Notes: generated by a model not told the origin, from the letters alone. Numbered from the stretch's first letter, positions 8,992 to 18,107 are shown. The stretch is 64,000 bases of DNA from Bacteroides ihuae (GCF_900104585.1 NZ_FNVX01000005.1:868001-932000), one strand, 5' to 3'. Made by a program: numbers and translations.

Positions 8992-9028
8992 CAAACATAG
9001 AAAAAAAATGATTTAATCCCTATGTTTG
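8992..9028 (-). promoter_or_regulatory. Inverted repeat with promoter elements before the AraC gene
   Basis: CAAACATAG at 8992-9000 is repeated in reverse as CTATGTTTG at 9020-9028. Read leftward, the first arm contains TATGTTTG, a -7 element that would start a transcript about 15 bases before the AraC gene. The same motif occurs in the other arm on the plus strand. The dyad could be an operator for autoregulation. Confidence 0.4.
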
Positions 9029-9077
9029 TCATGGAATAAAAGTCTATAAGCGGATTTTCTCAACGTTAGTAGTAACT

Positions 9078-9830
9078 TCATTTTTTGAGTATTCTCTTTA
9101 AGTACTCAACATCTAACAACAAATTCACTGTCTCAAAATTCCCTTTATAAAACACAGCCCAATTGTTGAAAACACAAGGCAATTCCTTCGCTTTTTGTAG
9201 CGTATCCACTTGAATTAAAGAGACAGGAACATCATTCGTTTCACAATACTCTTTTATCATCTCAATGTTTTGATAGACATAAGGGCATTGCATATCATAA
9301 TAGATAGTTAGCTCTTTGCTTTCAATTCCCTTGTTTTTAACATGTTGTGCAAACTTTGGTGTTGTTCCATCAAAAGAAAGTGCAAGCAATTCATATCCAT
9401 TATCGGTAGTATCAACAACCTCAAAGCCGAACTTCTTCGCAAATGATTGGTTAGAAAGCCAAGATTTTTGTTTTTTTGCTCCGAGGATACAAATACCGGA
9501 TTTACCCTTTTCTTTGGCATCAGCCAAACAATACTCCATCAGCGATTTTGCATATCCTCTTCCTTTGTAATTGCCTAAAACCCATAAGCAATAGATATAA
9601 TAATAGTTGTCACCAATTATGGGAACCCAAGCTGTTTCAAGAGGTGCATATTCAATAAAAACCGTAGCCTTTGCATTTAACTTTCTAAAAACATGACCTT
9701 CGTTTAGTCGGTCAGAAAGCCATTGTCGCTTTGCTTCAATACCTGGGTGGGCCTTTCTACTGCGGATAATGCAGCATAAATGCTCATCAGCAAGGTTTTT
9801 TGTTGTTAAGTTTACAAAATCAGTATCCAT
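9078..9830 (-). CDS. GNAT acetyltransferase with C-terminal YoaP domain
   Basis: The 250-residue protein joins two parts. Residues 1-150 have a GNAT fold with the acetyl-CoA loop NYKGRGYAKSLMEYC (residues 87-101). Residues about 170-250 (LTIYYDMQCPYVYQNIEMI and the end LLLDVEYLKRILKK) look like the YoaP domain (PF14268), a thioredoxin-like piece with a CPY motif. The combination is known as the YoaP-type acetyltransferase. The acetyl acceptor is not known. A TATCTTTG promoter element (minus strand, 9875-9882) lies 45 bases before the start, so it is probably its own unit. Confidence 0.8.
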   Translation of the reverse strand: MDTDFVNLTTKNLADEHLCCIIRSRKAHPGIEAKRQWLSDRLNEGHVFRKLNAKATVFIEYAPLETAWVPIIGDNYYYIYCLWVLGNYKGRGYAKSLMEYCLADAKEKGKSGICILGAKKQKSWLSNQSFAKKFGFEVVDTTDNGYELLALSFDGTTPKFAQHVKNKGIESKELTIYYDMQCPYVYQNIEMIKEYCETNDVPVSLIQVDTLQKAKELPCVFNNWAVFYKGNFETVNLLLDVEYLKRILKK

Positions 9831-9874
9831 ATGCAGTTTAGCTTTAAATTAGATGCTATTTCTATTTAAACATA

Positions 9875-9882
9875 CAAAGATA
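9875..9882 (-). promoter_or_regulatory. Promoter -7 element of the GNAT-YoaP gene
   Basis: On the minus strand TATCTTTG fits TAnnTTTG exactly, 45 bases upstream of the ATG at 9830. No clear -33 TTTG is present. Confidence 0.45.
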
Positions 9883-10057
9883 CAAAACCAACTTGATAAA
9901 TAACCATTTCATAAGAAAAACCAATTAACGAAATTTATTCGTTGATTTTAATGAAAAGACAATAAATTAAGAAGAATAATGCAATCTGTAGAACCATTAT
10001 CGAACTAATGGGACATAAATGGAAACTTATGGGGTATTCTAGGCTTTTTTCTTGCCT

Positions 10058-10065
10058 TATCTTTG
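10058..10065 (+). promoter_or_regulatory. Promoter -7 element of the efflux operon
   Basis: TATCTTTG fits the consensus, 51 bases before the TolC-like gene. It is the only good candidate in the 285-base gap between the divergent GNAT-YoaP gene and this operon. The -33 position is poorly matched, which may mean that an activator is needed. Confidence 0.45.
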
Positions 10066-10115
10066 CATCGGTATTAAATGATTATTAGTAGATCAATATT
10101 TAAAGGGTAGAAGTT

Positions 10116-11378
10116 ATGAAACGAGTCGTTTTTGGGATTCTTTTTATTTTGGCAACAGTCTTTGCGCAGGCTCAGATTTCGCTAGAAGCGTGTCAAAAGA
10201 AAACGCACGAGAATTATCCGCTGGTGAGACAGTATGGCTTAATTGAAAAGACAAAGGAGTATAGCCTTAGCAATGCTTCTAAGGGAAACCTGCCTCAGTT
10301 TACACTTTCGAGCAAGGGTACGTACCAGAGTGACGTTACTAAGATTGGAGCGAAGATTCCGGGGGTGGAGTTAAAGCCGCTATCTAAAGATCAATACCAA
10401 GTGATGTTGGAGATGCAACAGAATATTTGGGATGGTGGCAACATTCGTACACAGAGAGAATTGGCCAAAACGACCTCGGATGTGGATCGGGAGAAGTTGA
10501 GTGTAGATATGTATGCACTTACTGAGCGAGTGAATGATCTCTTTTTTGGCATTCTAATGCTAGATGAGCAGTTAAAACAGAATGCTTTGCTACAAGAAGA
10601 GTTAGAGAGGACTTTCCGTCAGATATCGGCTTATGTGGAGAATGGAGTAGGCAATTCAGCTGATCTGGATGCAGTACGTGTGGAACAGCTAAATACGACT
10701 CAGAAGCGGACGGAATTATTGGCTTCTCGTACTGCTTATCTGAAAATGCTTTCTATATTTACAGGAGATGCTATTGCAAATGATGCCACGTTTGCCAAAC
10801 CAGAGGAGGATATTCCTGTACCATCAGGTACTGCAGGTATTTATCGGCCGGAAATGTTATGGTATGAGGCACAAAACGGAAGGTTAAATGTGAACGAGGA
10901 AGCTTTGAAAGTGCGCAATCGTCCTCGGATAAGTCTCTTTGCTCAAGGGGCTTACGGTAATCCGGGACTGAATGCGCTGAAGAATGAATTTACGCCTTAC
11001 TACGTGGCCGGAGTTCGCTTGGCATGGAATTTTGGTGGACTATATACTTTGCACAATGATAAAAGGCTAATTGAAGCGAGTAGGCAACAATTGTTTAGCA
11101 ATCGTGACGTATTTCTTTTTAATACTGAGTTGCAGGCTACACAGCAAAACAGTTCCATACAGTCTATACGCACATTGATGCAGAGAGATGACGAAATCAT
11201 TTCACTGCGCATCAATATTCGTAAAGCGGCAGAAGCTAAGGTGGCCAATGGAACACTTACGGTGACAGATATGCTTCGGGAAATTACATCTGAAAGCCTT
11301 GCTAAACAGACGAAAGCACTACATCAGGTGCAGTTACTTATGACTATTTATCAACTGAAATATACCACCAATAATTAA
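10116..11378 (+). CDS. TolC-family outer membrane efflux protein
   Basis: The 420-residue protein starts with a signal peptide ending ATVFAQAQ (about residue 20). The rest has the paired coiled-coil layout of the outer membrane efflux family (PF02321): ALTERVNDLFFGILMLDEQL in the first half and a repeat late in the protein (LRINIRKAAEAKVANGTLTV). It would form the trimeric outer-membrane duct. It heads a run of six genes on one strand with gaps of 12 bases or less, together a complete tripartite exporter. Length is typical for Bacteroidetes TolC-like proteins. Confidence 0.88.
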   Translation: MKRVVFGILFILATVFAQAQISLEACQKKTHENYPLVRQYGLIEKTKEYSLSNASKGNLPQFTLSSKGTYQSDVTKIGAKIPGVELKPLSKDQYQVMLEMQQNIWDGGNIRTQRELAKTTSDVDREKLSVDMYALTERVNDLFFGILMLDEQLKQNALLQEELERTFRQISAYVENGVGNSADLDAVRVEQLNTTQKRTELLASRTAYLKMLSIFTGDAIANDATFAKPEEDIPVPSGTAGIYRPEMLWYEAQNGRLNVNEEALKVRNRPRISLFAQGAYGNPGLNALKNEFTPYYVAGVRLAWNFGGLYTLHNDKRLIEASRQQLFSNRDVFLFNTELQATQQNSSIQSIRTLMQRDDEIISLRINIRKAAEAKVANGTLTVTDMLREITSESLAKQTKALHQVQLLMTIYQLKYTTNN

Positions 11379-11382
11379 CGAT

Positions 11383-12282
11383 ATGAAATTAATTCAATTT
11401 ATAGGAACTTTGTTTTCTGTTGCCTTGTTGGCTGCTTGCGGACGTGGCGGAGATGAGTATGATGCTACCGGAACGTTTGAAGCTACGGAGGTAACTGTCT
11501 CGGCTGAGGCAGCTGGACGTTTGCTAAACTTTAATGCCGAAGAAGGAACTGTATTGCATGCAGGTGATCAGATAGGGCTCATCGATACGGTACAGTTAAA
11601 TTTGAAGAAGTTGCAACTCGAAGCTAGCATGAAGTCGGTACAAAGCCAGCGTCCGGACTTGAATAAACAGGTGGCTGCAACCAAACAACAGATTGCTACA
11701 GCAGAGCGTGAAAAGAAAAGAGTGGAGAATTTGTTGAAGGCAGGTGCTGCGAATCAGAAACAACTGGATGACCGGAATTCGGAGTTGGCTGTTCTGCGTA
11801 AGCAACTTAGTGCACAGACTTCTTCTTTGCAAAATAGCTTGCAGAGCCTCACAGAACAAGGTTCTTCTGTGGGCATACAGGTAGCACAGATTATTGATCA
11901 GTTGGAGAAATGCCATATCATGTCGCCCATTCAAGGTACGGTACTTGCTAAATATACCGAGGCGGGTGAATTGGCTACTATTGGCAAGCCACTATTTAAG
12001 ATAGCAGACATGGAACAGATCTACTTGCGGGCTTATATTACTTCGGCTCAATTAACGGAAGTGAAGCTGGGCAATAAAGTAAAGGTCTTTTCTGATTATG
12101 GAAATGATATACGCAAAGAATATCAGGGAACAATAACTTGGATTTCTTCCCGTTCTGAATTTACACCGAAAACGATTCAGACCAAAGATGAACGTGCCAA
12201 CTTAGTTTATGCTGTAAAAGTGACGGTGAAAAATGATGGAAATCTGAAAATAGGAATGTATGGAGGTTTGAATTTGAAATGA
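11383..12282 (+). CDS. HlyD-family periplasmic adaptor lipoprotein
   Basis: This 299-residue protein has a lipobox LLAACG (Cys19). It then shows a biotinyl-lipoyl-like half (VSAEAAGRLLNFNAEEGTVL), a long alpha-helical hairpin at residues about 75-160 rich in Gln and Lys, and a second half-motif HIMSPIQGTVLAKYTEAGEL, the classical order of membrane-fusion proteins like YbhG. It links the inner-membrane ABC complex with the TolC-like duct. The stop overlaps the next start (ATGA), showing translational coupling. Confidence 0.88.
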   Translation: MKLIQFIGTLFSVALLAACGRGGDEYDATGTFEATEVTVSAEAAGRLLNFNAEEGTVLHAGDQIGLIDTVQLNLKKLQLEASMKSVQSQRPDLNKQVAATKQQIATAEREKKRVENLLKAGAANQKQLDDRNSELAVLRKQLSAQTSSLQNSLQSLTEQGSSVGIQVAQIIDQLEKCHIMSPIQGTVLAKYTEAGELATIGKPLFKIADMEQIYLRAYITSAQLTEVKLGNKVKVFSDYGNDIRKEYQGTITWISSRSEFTPKTIQTKDERANLVYAVKVTVKNDGNLKIGMYGGLNLK

Positions 12283-13202
12283 TGAATGCTATTGAAGTCG
12301 AAAATATCACGAAGAGCTATGGAAAGGGCAAGATAAAGGCATTGAGGGGAATATCTTTCAATGTGAAGCAGGGAGAACTGTTTGGAATTATTGGTCCGGA
12401 CGGAGCAGGAAAGACAACTCTTTTTCGCTTGCTGACTACCTTGTTGCTTCCCGATAGTGGTTCTGCTACGGTAGATGGATTGGATGTGGTAAAAGACTAC
12501 AAAGCTATCCGTCAACAAGTAGGTTATATGCCGGGACGATTCTCGCTCTATCAGGATTTATCTGTAGAAGAAAATCTTGATTTCTTTGCAACGGTTTTTC
12601 AAACCACCGTGAAGGAAAATTATCATCTCATTGAGGATATATACAAGCAGATAGAACCTTTTAAAACTCGTAAGGCTGGTGCTTTATCGGGCGGAATGAA
12701 GCAAAAGTTAGCTTTGTGTTGTGCGCTGGTTCATAAACCGAACGTACTGTTTCTCGATGAGCCAACTACAGGGGTCGATCCTGTGTCACGTAAAGAGTTC
12801 TGGGAAATGTTGAAACGCCTGAAGATGCAAGGCATCACGATACTTGTTTCTACTCCTTATATGGATGAAGCTACTTTATGTGATCGTATCGCTTTGATTC
12901 AGCACGGGCAACTCTTGCAGATTGACACGCCACAGCAGATCATCAATGGATATGGACAACTTTTGTGGGCTGTGCATGCCAAGAATATGTATCGCCTGCT
13001 CAACGATTTGAGGCAACATCCACAAATAACGAGTTGCTTTGGCTTTGGAGACGTGCACCACATCACGATGAAAGAGGATGCGGACAAGGATAAATTGCTT
13101 GTTGACCTTGCTGAACGAGGACATGAGGAAGTAGAAATGCATCCCATAGAGGCAACTATTGAAGATTGTTATATGAAACTAGCAGTATCCAAGAATGAAT
13201 GA
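12279..13202 (+). CDS. ABC exporter ATP-binding protein, first of a pair
   Basis: The 307-residue ATPase has Walker A GPDGAGKTT (residues 39-47), a canonical signature LSGGMKQK, Walker B VLFLDEPTTGVD, and a C-terminal DrrA-like tail. With the gene that follows (8-base overlap) it corresponds to the two halves of E. coli YbhF, which are fused there but separate here. The two ATPases should form a heterodimer driving the two permeases of the operon. The YbhFSR system exports drugs and cations; the substrate here is unproven. Confidence 0.88.
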   Translation: MMNAIEVENITKSYGKGKIKALRGISFNVKQGELFGIIGPDGAGKTTLFRLLTTLLLPDSGSATVDGLDVVKDYKAIRQQVGYMPGRFSLYQDLSVEENLDFFATVFQTTVKENYHLIEDIYKQIEPFKTRKAGALSGGMKQKLALCCALVHKPNVLFLDEPTTGVDPVSRKEFWEMLKRLKMQGITILVSTPYMDEATLCDRIALIQHGQLLQIDTPQQIINGYGQLLWAVHAKNMYRLLNDLRQHPQITSCFGFGDVHHITMKEDADKDKLLVDLAERGHEEVEMHPIEATIEDCYMKLAVSKNE

Positions 13203-13944
13203 GAATGATATAGTAATACGAACGGAACAGCTGACAAAGCGTTTCGGATCTTTCACAGCGGTAGATCACCTCTCGTTCGAAGTGCATCGCGGAGAAATAT
13301 TTGGTTTTCTGGGTGCCAACGGAGCGGGGAAAACTACAGCCATGCGGATGCTTTGCGGATTGAGTAGACCGACTTCGGGAAAAGGCTTGGTGGCAGGTTT
13401 TGATATACACAAAGAGTCTGAACAAGTGAAGCGGAACATTGGCTACATGAGTCAGAAATTCTCACTTTACGAAGATTTGAAAGTGTGGGAGAATATCCGC
13501 TTGTTTGCGGGGATTTATGGAATGAGAGAGAAAGAAATAGAAGAAAAAACGGACGCATTGCTTCAACGGTTGGAATTCAGTGAAGAACGGGAGACACTGG
13601 TGAAACGTCTTCCGTTGGGTTGGAAGCAAAAGTTGGCTTTCTCCGTTTCTATCTTTCACGAACCAAAGATTGTTTTTCTGGATGAACCCACAGGGGGAGT
13701 AGATCCCGCAACAAGGCGACAGTTCTGGGAACTGATCTATCAGGCAGCTGATAGAGGAATCACCGTTTTTGTTACCACGCACTACATGGATGAAGCCGAA
13801 TATTGCAATCGTGTGTCCATTATGGTAGATGGACGCATTGATGCGCTCGACACGCCACGCAACCTGAAGCAACAGTTTCAGACTGATAATATGGATGAGG
13901 TATTTCAGCAATTGGCCCGAAAGGCTGTACGTAAAGCAGATTAA
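13195..13944 (+). CDS. ABC exporter ATP-binding protein, second of a pair
   Basis: This 249-residue ATPase has a good Walker A (GANGAGKTT, residues 40-48) and Walker B (IVFLDEPTGGVD, 159-170), but its signature is LPLGWKQK (139-146) instead of LSGGxxQ. The partner encoded upstream keeps the canonical LSGGMKQ. This asymmetry suggests that one of the two ATP sites of the heterodimer is degenerate. The gene overlaps its upstream partner by 8 bases and ends 3 bases before the first permease, so the subunits are probably made in equal amounts. Confidence 0.88.
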   Translation: MNENDIVIRTEQLTKRFGSFTAVDHLSFEVHRGEIFGFLGANGAGKTTAMRMLCGLSRPTSGKGLVAGFDIHKESEQVKRNIGYMSQKFSLYEDLKVWENIRLFAGIYGMREKEIEEKTDALLQRLEFSEERETLVKRLPLGWKQKLAFSVSIFHEPKIVFLDEPTGGVDPATRRQFWELIYQAADRGITVFVTTHYMDEAEYCNRVSIMVDGRIDALDTPRNLKQQFQTDNMDEVFQQLARKAVRKAD

Positions 13945-13947
13945 ACA

Positions 13948-15051
13948 ATGAAACAGTTTAGAACATTTGTTAAGAAAGAGTTTTTTCATATTTTCCGGGA
14001 TAAGCGTACGATGATGATTCTGCTTGGTATGCCTATCATTGAGATCATTCTTTTTGGTTTTGCCATCAGCACGGAAGTGAAGAATGTGCGGGTTGCTGTG
14101 CTCGATCCGTCGGGTGATGTCATCACTCGTAAGATTATTGATCGGATTGATGCCAGTGAATATTTTATTTTAACCACAAAACTTAATACGCCTCAAGAAG
14201 TGGAACAAGCCTTTCGCAGAGGAGAAATAGATTTGGCGGTCGTTTTTAGTCACCGTTTTCTTGACAATCTTTACACCGGTGATGCGAAAATACAGCTTAT
14301 AGCCGATGCTACGGATCCGAATATGGCGGTTACTCAGTCGGGTTACGCATCGGGCATCATTAGTGCTGCACAGCAAGAGTTGCTTCCTGCGGGAGCGTCA
14401 CCGGCAACGATTGTTCCTGATGTCAGATTACTCTATAATCCGCAGATGAAGAGTGCATATAACTTTGTGCCGGGTGTGATGGGTTTAATATTGATGTTGA
14501 TTTGTGCAATGATGACCTCTATCTCCATTGTGCGCGAAAAAGAGATTGGCACGATGGAAGTTTTATTAGTATCACCCATGAAGCCGTTACTCATCATTTT
14601 GGCGAAAGCCGTTCCCTATTTCGTTCTTTCTTTCGTCAACCTGAGCACCATCCTGTTGCTCTCCGTCTACGTGCTTCATGTACCCATAGCCGGGAGTTTA
14701 CTGGCACTTGTAAGTGTTTCACTGCTGTTTATTTTCGTTTCACTTTCGTTGGGACTTCTCATCTCAACCATTACTCAAACCCAAATTGCTGCCATGTTGG
14801 TATCCGGATTGATGTTGATGATGCCTACGATGTTACTATCAGGTATGATTTTTCCGGTAGACGGCATGCCAACTATATTGCAGGTTATTTCGACCATTAT
14901 TCCCGCCCGGTGGTACATTGATGTGGTGAGAAAAATTATGATAGAAGGAGTGAGCATCACGCTGGTTGCTAAAGAAATAGGAATTCTGGCGTTGATGGCA
15001 TTTGTGCTGGTTACTGTGAGTTTAAAGAAGTTCAAAACCCGATTGGAGTAA
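13948..15051 (+). CDS. ABC-2 type exporter permease, first of a pair
   Basis: The 367-residue protein has the ABC-2 permease layout: one N-terminal helix (residues 20-45, MMILLGMPIIEIILFGFAIS), a long extracytoplasmic domain of about 130 residues, and five helices after residue 175. The block ISIVREKEIGTMEVLLVSPM is the coupling segment conserved in YbhR/YbhS and DrrB-like permeases (PF12698). It pairs with the next gene to make the membrane channel. Confidence 0.88.
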   Translation: MKQFRTFVKKEFFHIFRDKRTMMILLGMPIIEIILFGFAISTEVKNVRVAVLDPSGDVITRKIIDRIDASEYFILTTKLNTPQEVEQAFRRGEIDLAVVFSHRFLDNLYTGDAKIQLIADATDPNMAVTQSGYASGIISAAQQELLPAGASPATIVPDVRLLYNPQMKSAYNFVPGVMGLILMLICAMMTSISIVREKEIGTMEVLLVSPMKPLLIILAKAVPYFVLSFVNLSTILLLSVYVLHVPIAGSLLALVSVSLLFIFVSLSLGLLISTITQTQIAAMLVSGLMLMMPTMLLSGMIFPVDGMPTILQVISTIIPARWYIDVVRKIMIEGVSITLVAKEIGILALMAFVLVTVSLKKFKTRLE

Positions 15052-15063
15052 TAGATTAAGAAT

Positions 15064-16179
15064 ATGATAAAGTTTCTGATTGAAAAAGAATTTAAGCAGT
15101 TGCTACGCAACTCTTTTTTGCCAAGACTCATCATCGGTTACCCGTGTATGATTATGATTCTCATGCCTTGGGCAGCCAACCTGGAAATAAAGAATCTCTC
15201 AGTGAATGTGGTGGATAATGATCATTCAACAATTTCGCAAAATCTGGTTCGCAAAATAGAAGCTTCTACCTACTTTCAGTTGAATGGGATATCTTCGTCT
15301 TATGATGAGGGGCTAGAAGCTATTGAGGTAGGGAAGGCGGATGTTATAGTAGAGATTCCGAGAGACTTTGAGCGCAACTGGAAGCGGGGAGATCAGGCAC
15401 ATGTGCTTATTGCTGCTAATGCCGTCAATGGAACGAAAGGCGGTTTGGGCAGTTCTTATCTCACATCAATAATGAATGAATATGCCGCCGGTTTGCGAGC
15501 TGAACATCCTTCGGTTGCGGTTGAAGCTGCTGCTGTTCCGTCAATAGGTGTCACAACTCAAAATCTATACAACCCCCACTTGAATTATAAGTTATTTATG
15601 GTGCCTGCACTAATGGTGATGTTGCTCACCATTCTTTGTGGTTTTTTGCCTGCACTCAATATTGTGGGTGAGAAAGAGGTCGGTACTATCGAACAAATGA
15701 ATGTTACTCCGGTAAGTAAGTTTACGTTCATCTTAGCCAAACTCATTCCTTATTGGACAATAGGGTTTACCGTACTTACCATCTGCTTTGGTTTGGCATG
15801 GCTACTCTATGGATTGATTCCTGTGGGACATTTTTACGTGATCTATCTTTTTGCTACACTTTTTGTACTCGTTATGTCGGGTTTTGGCCTGGTCATCTCT
15901 AATCATTCGGGCACCATGCAACAAGCCATGTTTGTGATGTTTTTCTTTCTGATCATCCTCATGTTGATGAGTGGACTTTTCACCCCGGTTCGGAGTATGC
16001 CCGGTTGGGCAAGGATCATCACTCTATTCAATCCTTTGAGGTATTTTGTTGAGATGATGCGCATGGTTTACCTGAAAGGTAGTAATCTAAGCGACATGCT
16101 TTTGCAACTGGGTGCATTGAGTGCTTTTGCCGCTTTCTTTAATATCTGGGCTGTACGAAGCTATAGGAAGAATTCGTAG
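15064..16179 (+). CDS. ABC-2 type exporter permease, second of a pair
   Basis: The 371-residue protein has the same fold as the previous one: an N-terminal helix, a large periplasmic loop, then helices from about residue 175. NIVGEKEVGTIEQMNVTPVS is its coupling segment. The two permeases have diverged clearly, which fits a heterodimer rather than a recent duplication. The start is 12 bases after the previous stop. A strong terminator follows 20 bases after its stop, so this is the last gene of the operon. Confidence 0.88.
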   Translation: MIKFLIEKEFKQLLRNSFLPRLIIGYPCMIMILMPWAANLEIKNLSVNVVDNDHSTISQNLVRKIEASTYFQLNGISSSYDEGLEAIEVGKADVIVEIPRDFERNWKRGDQAHVLIAANAVNGTKGGLGSSYLTSIMNEYAAGLRAEHPSVAVEAAAVPSIGVTTQNLYNPHLNYKLFMVPALMVMLLTILCGFLPALNIVGEKEVGTIEQMNVTPVSKFTFILAKLIPYWTIGFTVLTICFGLAWLLYGLIPVGHFYVIYLFATLFVLVMSGFGLVISNHSGTMQQAMFVMFFFLIILMLMSGLFTPVRSMPGWARIITLFNPLRYFVEMMRMVYLKGSNLSDMLLQLGALSAFAAFFNIWAVRSYRKNS

Positions 16180-16198
16180 CATTATATATACAAAAAAA

Positions 16199-16238
16199 GA
16201 GTGTTGTCATTGTGTGGCAACACTCTCGTGATTTTTTT
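16199..16238 (+). terminator. Terminator of the efflux operon
   Basis: GAGTGTTGTCA pairs with TGGCAACACTC (11 base pairs including a T-G pair, loop of 5) at 16199-16225, followed within a few bases by seven T residues. It is a typical intrinsic terminator. Its left side also carries A-rich sequence, so it may work for the leftward hsp20 gene too. Confidence 0.85.
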
Positions 16239-16287
16239 AATAGATGCAGCTATTGTTCTGATCTAAGCTGCCTCAATAACTAATACT

Positions 16288-16716
16288 TTATTTTACTTCT
16301 ATGAGTTTTTGAGCTTTCTTGGTCTCTTCTTCCGACAATTTAGGAAGATCAATACAGAGAACTCCATGTTCTACTTTGGCCAAGATCTTTTCTTTATCCA
16401 CATTGTCAGGTAGAACCATTGTTTGCTGGAATTTAGCGTATGAGAATTCGCGGCGTAAATATCGGCCATCTTTCTTTTCTTCCTTGTTCTCACTTTTCTT
16501 TTCCATGGAAATTACCAGATTCTCATCTTCATCAATACGAACATTGAAATCATCCTTTGTCATTCCCGGTGCAGCAACTTCAACTTTAAAGTCTTTTTCC
16601 GATTCAATTACATTAATTGCCGGAGCGGTAGTGTTTACTCTCTCTAGCCATTCGTTATCAAAGAAATCATTAAAGATACTTGGTAACCAATTTTGAGATC
16701 TTCTTACAGGCATCAT
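16288..16716 (-). CDS. Small heat-shock protein, Hsp20/alpha-crystallin family
   Basis: The 142-residue product contains the alpha-crystallin domain (about residues 35-140). Recognisable parts are VAAPGMTKDDFNV, the strand LVISMEKKSE, the FSYAKFQQTMVLPDNVD block and the V-L-C-I-D-L-P end strand. The short N-terminal part RRSQNWLPSIFNDFFDNEW is typical of Bacteroidetes sHSPs, ATP-independent holdases for unfolded proteins in the cytoplasm. There is a good Shine-Dalgarno (AGGAG, 9 bases before ATG). It is a single-gene unit. Confidence 0.92.
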   Translation of the reverse strand: MMPVRRSQNWLPSIFNDFFDNEWLERVNTTAPAINVIESEKDFKVEVAAPGMTKDDFNVRIDEDENLVISMEKKSENKEEKKDGRYLRREFSYAKFQQTMVLPDNVDKEKILAKVEHGVLCIDLPKLSEEETKKAQKLIEVK

Positions 16717-16809
16717 AATTATAGTCTCCTATCTTTAAGTTAAACATTAAATTGATTCTGAATTTCGGATTTATTCTTTTATATCCAAAATTCATAGTAA
16801 GAAGGGCAA

Positions 16810-16837
16810 AAGATATGCCAAGGCTTTATATTGTCAA
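16810..16837 (-). promoter_or_regulatory. Candidate promoter of the small heat-shock gene
   Basis: On the minus strand TTGACA (16837-16832) and TATCTT (16815-16810) are 16 bases apart, a spacing closer to a classical -35/-10 pair than to the TTTG/TAnnTTTG type used elsewhere in the window. The TTGACA lies in a small dyad (TGTCA, 3 bases, TGACA at 16832-16844). A second dyad, GACAA T TTGTC, lies at 16916-16926. Confidence 0.35.
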
Positions 16838-16933
16838 TATGACATATTTAAGATACTTTTGAAGAAGGTTTGATGACATTTAGGTTTAACTGTTTTCCTC
16901 CCAGTTGAAGAAAATGACAATTTGTCTTTTTAC

Positions 16934-18079
16934 TTAAACATTGGAGCAGTTTACATTACTATCTTTATGGCAACAGATTATTATTTTATCTATTTCAGAC
17001 AGTAATTCATCTATGCTAAGCTCGTTGGTGTTTAATCCTTTGCTATTATTATTATAAGGAGTATATTTTATCACTTTGGTAATTGAAAACAAACCAATAG
17101 TGGGAGTTTTTACGGAGCTAGCCAAGTGCATGATACCACTGTCTGCTCCAATAAAAATAGCCGTATTTGCGATTACGGCACCAATCTCTCTAATGTCTTT
17201 ACTATAAAATGATGGCTCACTAAACGCAATCTGCGAGACATTCTCCATGGGTAATACTTCAATGATGTTGAAGTGAGTATATTTTGATTTGAGGCACTGA
17301 TGGAATTCCTCCCACCATTTTGAAGAATAGCATTTTTCGCCTGTTGCGAAGGTAAATAGGCAAATCGTTTTTTGCTCTTTATCTTTGATAAGCTCGTTGA
17401 GTAACTCTTTTCCTCTTGCAATTTCTTCGGCAGATAGGTGAAGATCTAGTGACGGAATAACCTTGCCGACGAATGATATCCCTCCTTTTTCTAAATAGGA
17501 GCGGAAGCAACAAACTGGAGATTTGGCTATATGTTGATTGTCTGCATCTTTAATAAGGAAGCCGTTCTCATCATCGCTATAGATTTTATACTTTGCATTA
17601 GATAACTTGGTAAGCAGTCTACCCGATGATGAACCACTGACAACGTTGATAACCATGTCATAATGTTGATTTCTCACATTTATCCAGCATAAGCAATATT
17701 GAAATAATTTGTTGAAAGGTTTCCGGGGCAGTGATATTATCTTTTCTATATTCTTATGGTTGTAGAAAACGATAGAGGCTATGCTTCCTTTTGCCAGCAA
17801 ATCTATTTTGCAATTAGGAAATGTATCTATAACATCCTGAACGATTGGAGTAGCGAGCAATTGATTCCCTAATCTGTGATTGGGCCTGATTATCAGAACC
17901 TTTTTGACGTCTTCTTTATCCAATAGAGTGAGAAGGCAGATCTTGCCCGAATTGCCGATCTTTTTAGTAAGGTTTCCTAAAATAAATCGTTTTACATTGT
18001 TTACGCTTTTCAATAGAGGCATATATTTACTGCTTAAATTTAATGTATCATGCAGCAAATATAAATATAATCTTGTCAT
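16934..18079 (-). CDS. Glycosyltransferase family 9 (heptosyltransferase-like)
   Basis: The 381-residue product has the GT9 pattern: VLIIRPNHRLGNQLLATPIV near residue 60 for the N-terminal Rossmann domain and FIGADSGIMHLASSVKTPTI near residue 300 for the sugar-nucleotide site. This family adds heptose or related sugars to lipopolysaccharide core. I chose ATG 18079 (MTRLYLYLL); an in-frame TTG two codons before is possible. No other glycan gene is adjacent, so the acceptor is open. Confidence 0.8.
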   Translation of the reverse strand: MTRLYLYLLHDTLNLSSKYMPLLKSVNNVKRFILGNLTKKIGNSGKICLLTLLDKEDVKKVLIIRPNHRLGNQLLATPIVQDVIDTFPNCKIDLLAKGSIASIVFYNHKNIEKIISLPRKPFNKLFQYCLCWINVRNQHYDMVINVVSGSSSGRLLTKLSNAKYKIYSDDENGFLIKDADNQHIAKSPVCCFRSYLEKGGISFVGKVIPSLDLHLSAEEIARGKELLNELIKDKEQKTICLFTFATGEKCYSSKWWEEFHQCLKSKYTHFNIIEVLPMENVSQIAFSEPSFYSKDIREIGAVIANTAIFIGADSGIMHLASSVKTPTIGLFSITKVIKYTPYNNNSKGLNTNELSIDELLSEIDKIIICCHKDSNVNCSNV

Positions 18080-18107
18080 TTGCAACAGCTTGAATATAAA
18101 TGCACTG

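Noticed and set aside
14502..14921. 139-codon plus-strand ORF in the first ABC-2 permease
   Set aside because: Different frame of a conserved gene; the His-rich product is typical of an out-of-frame reading.
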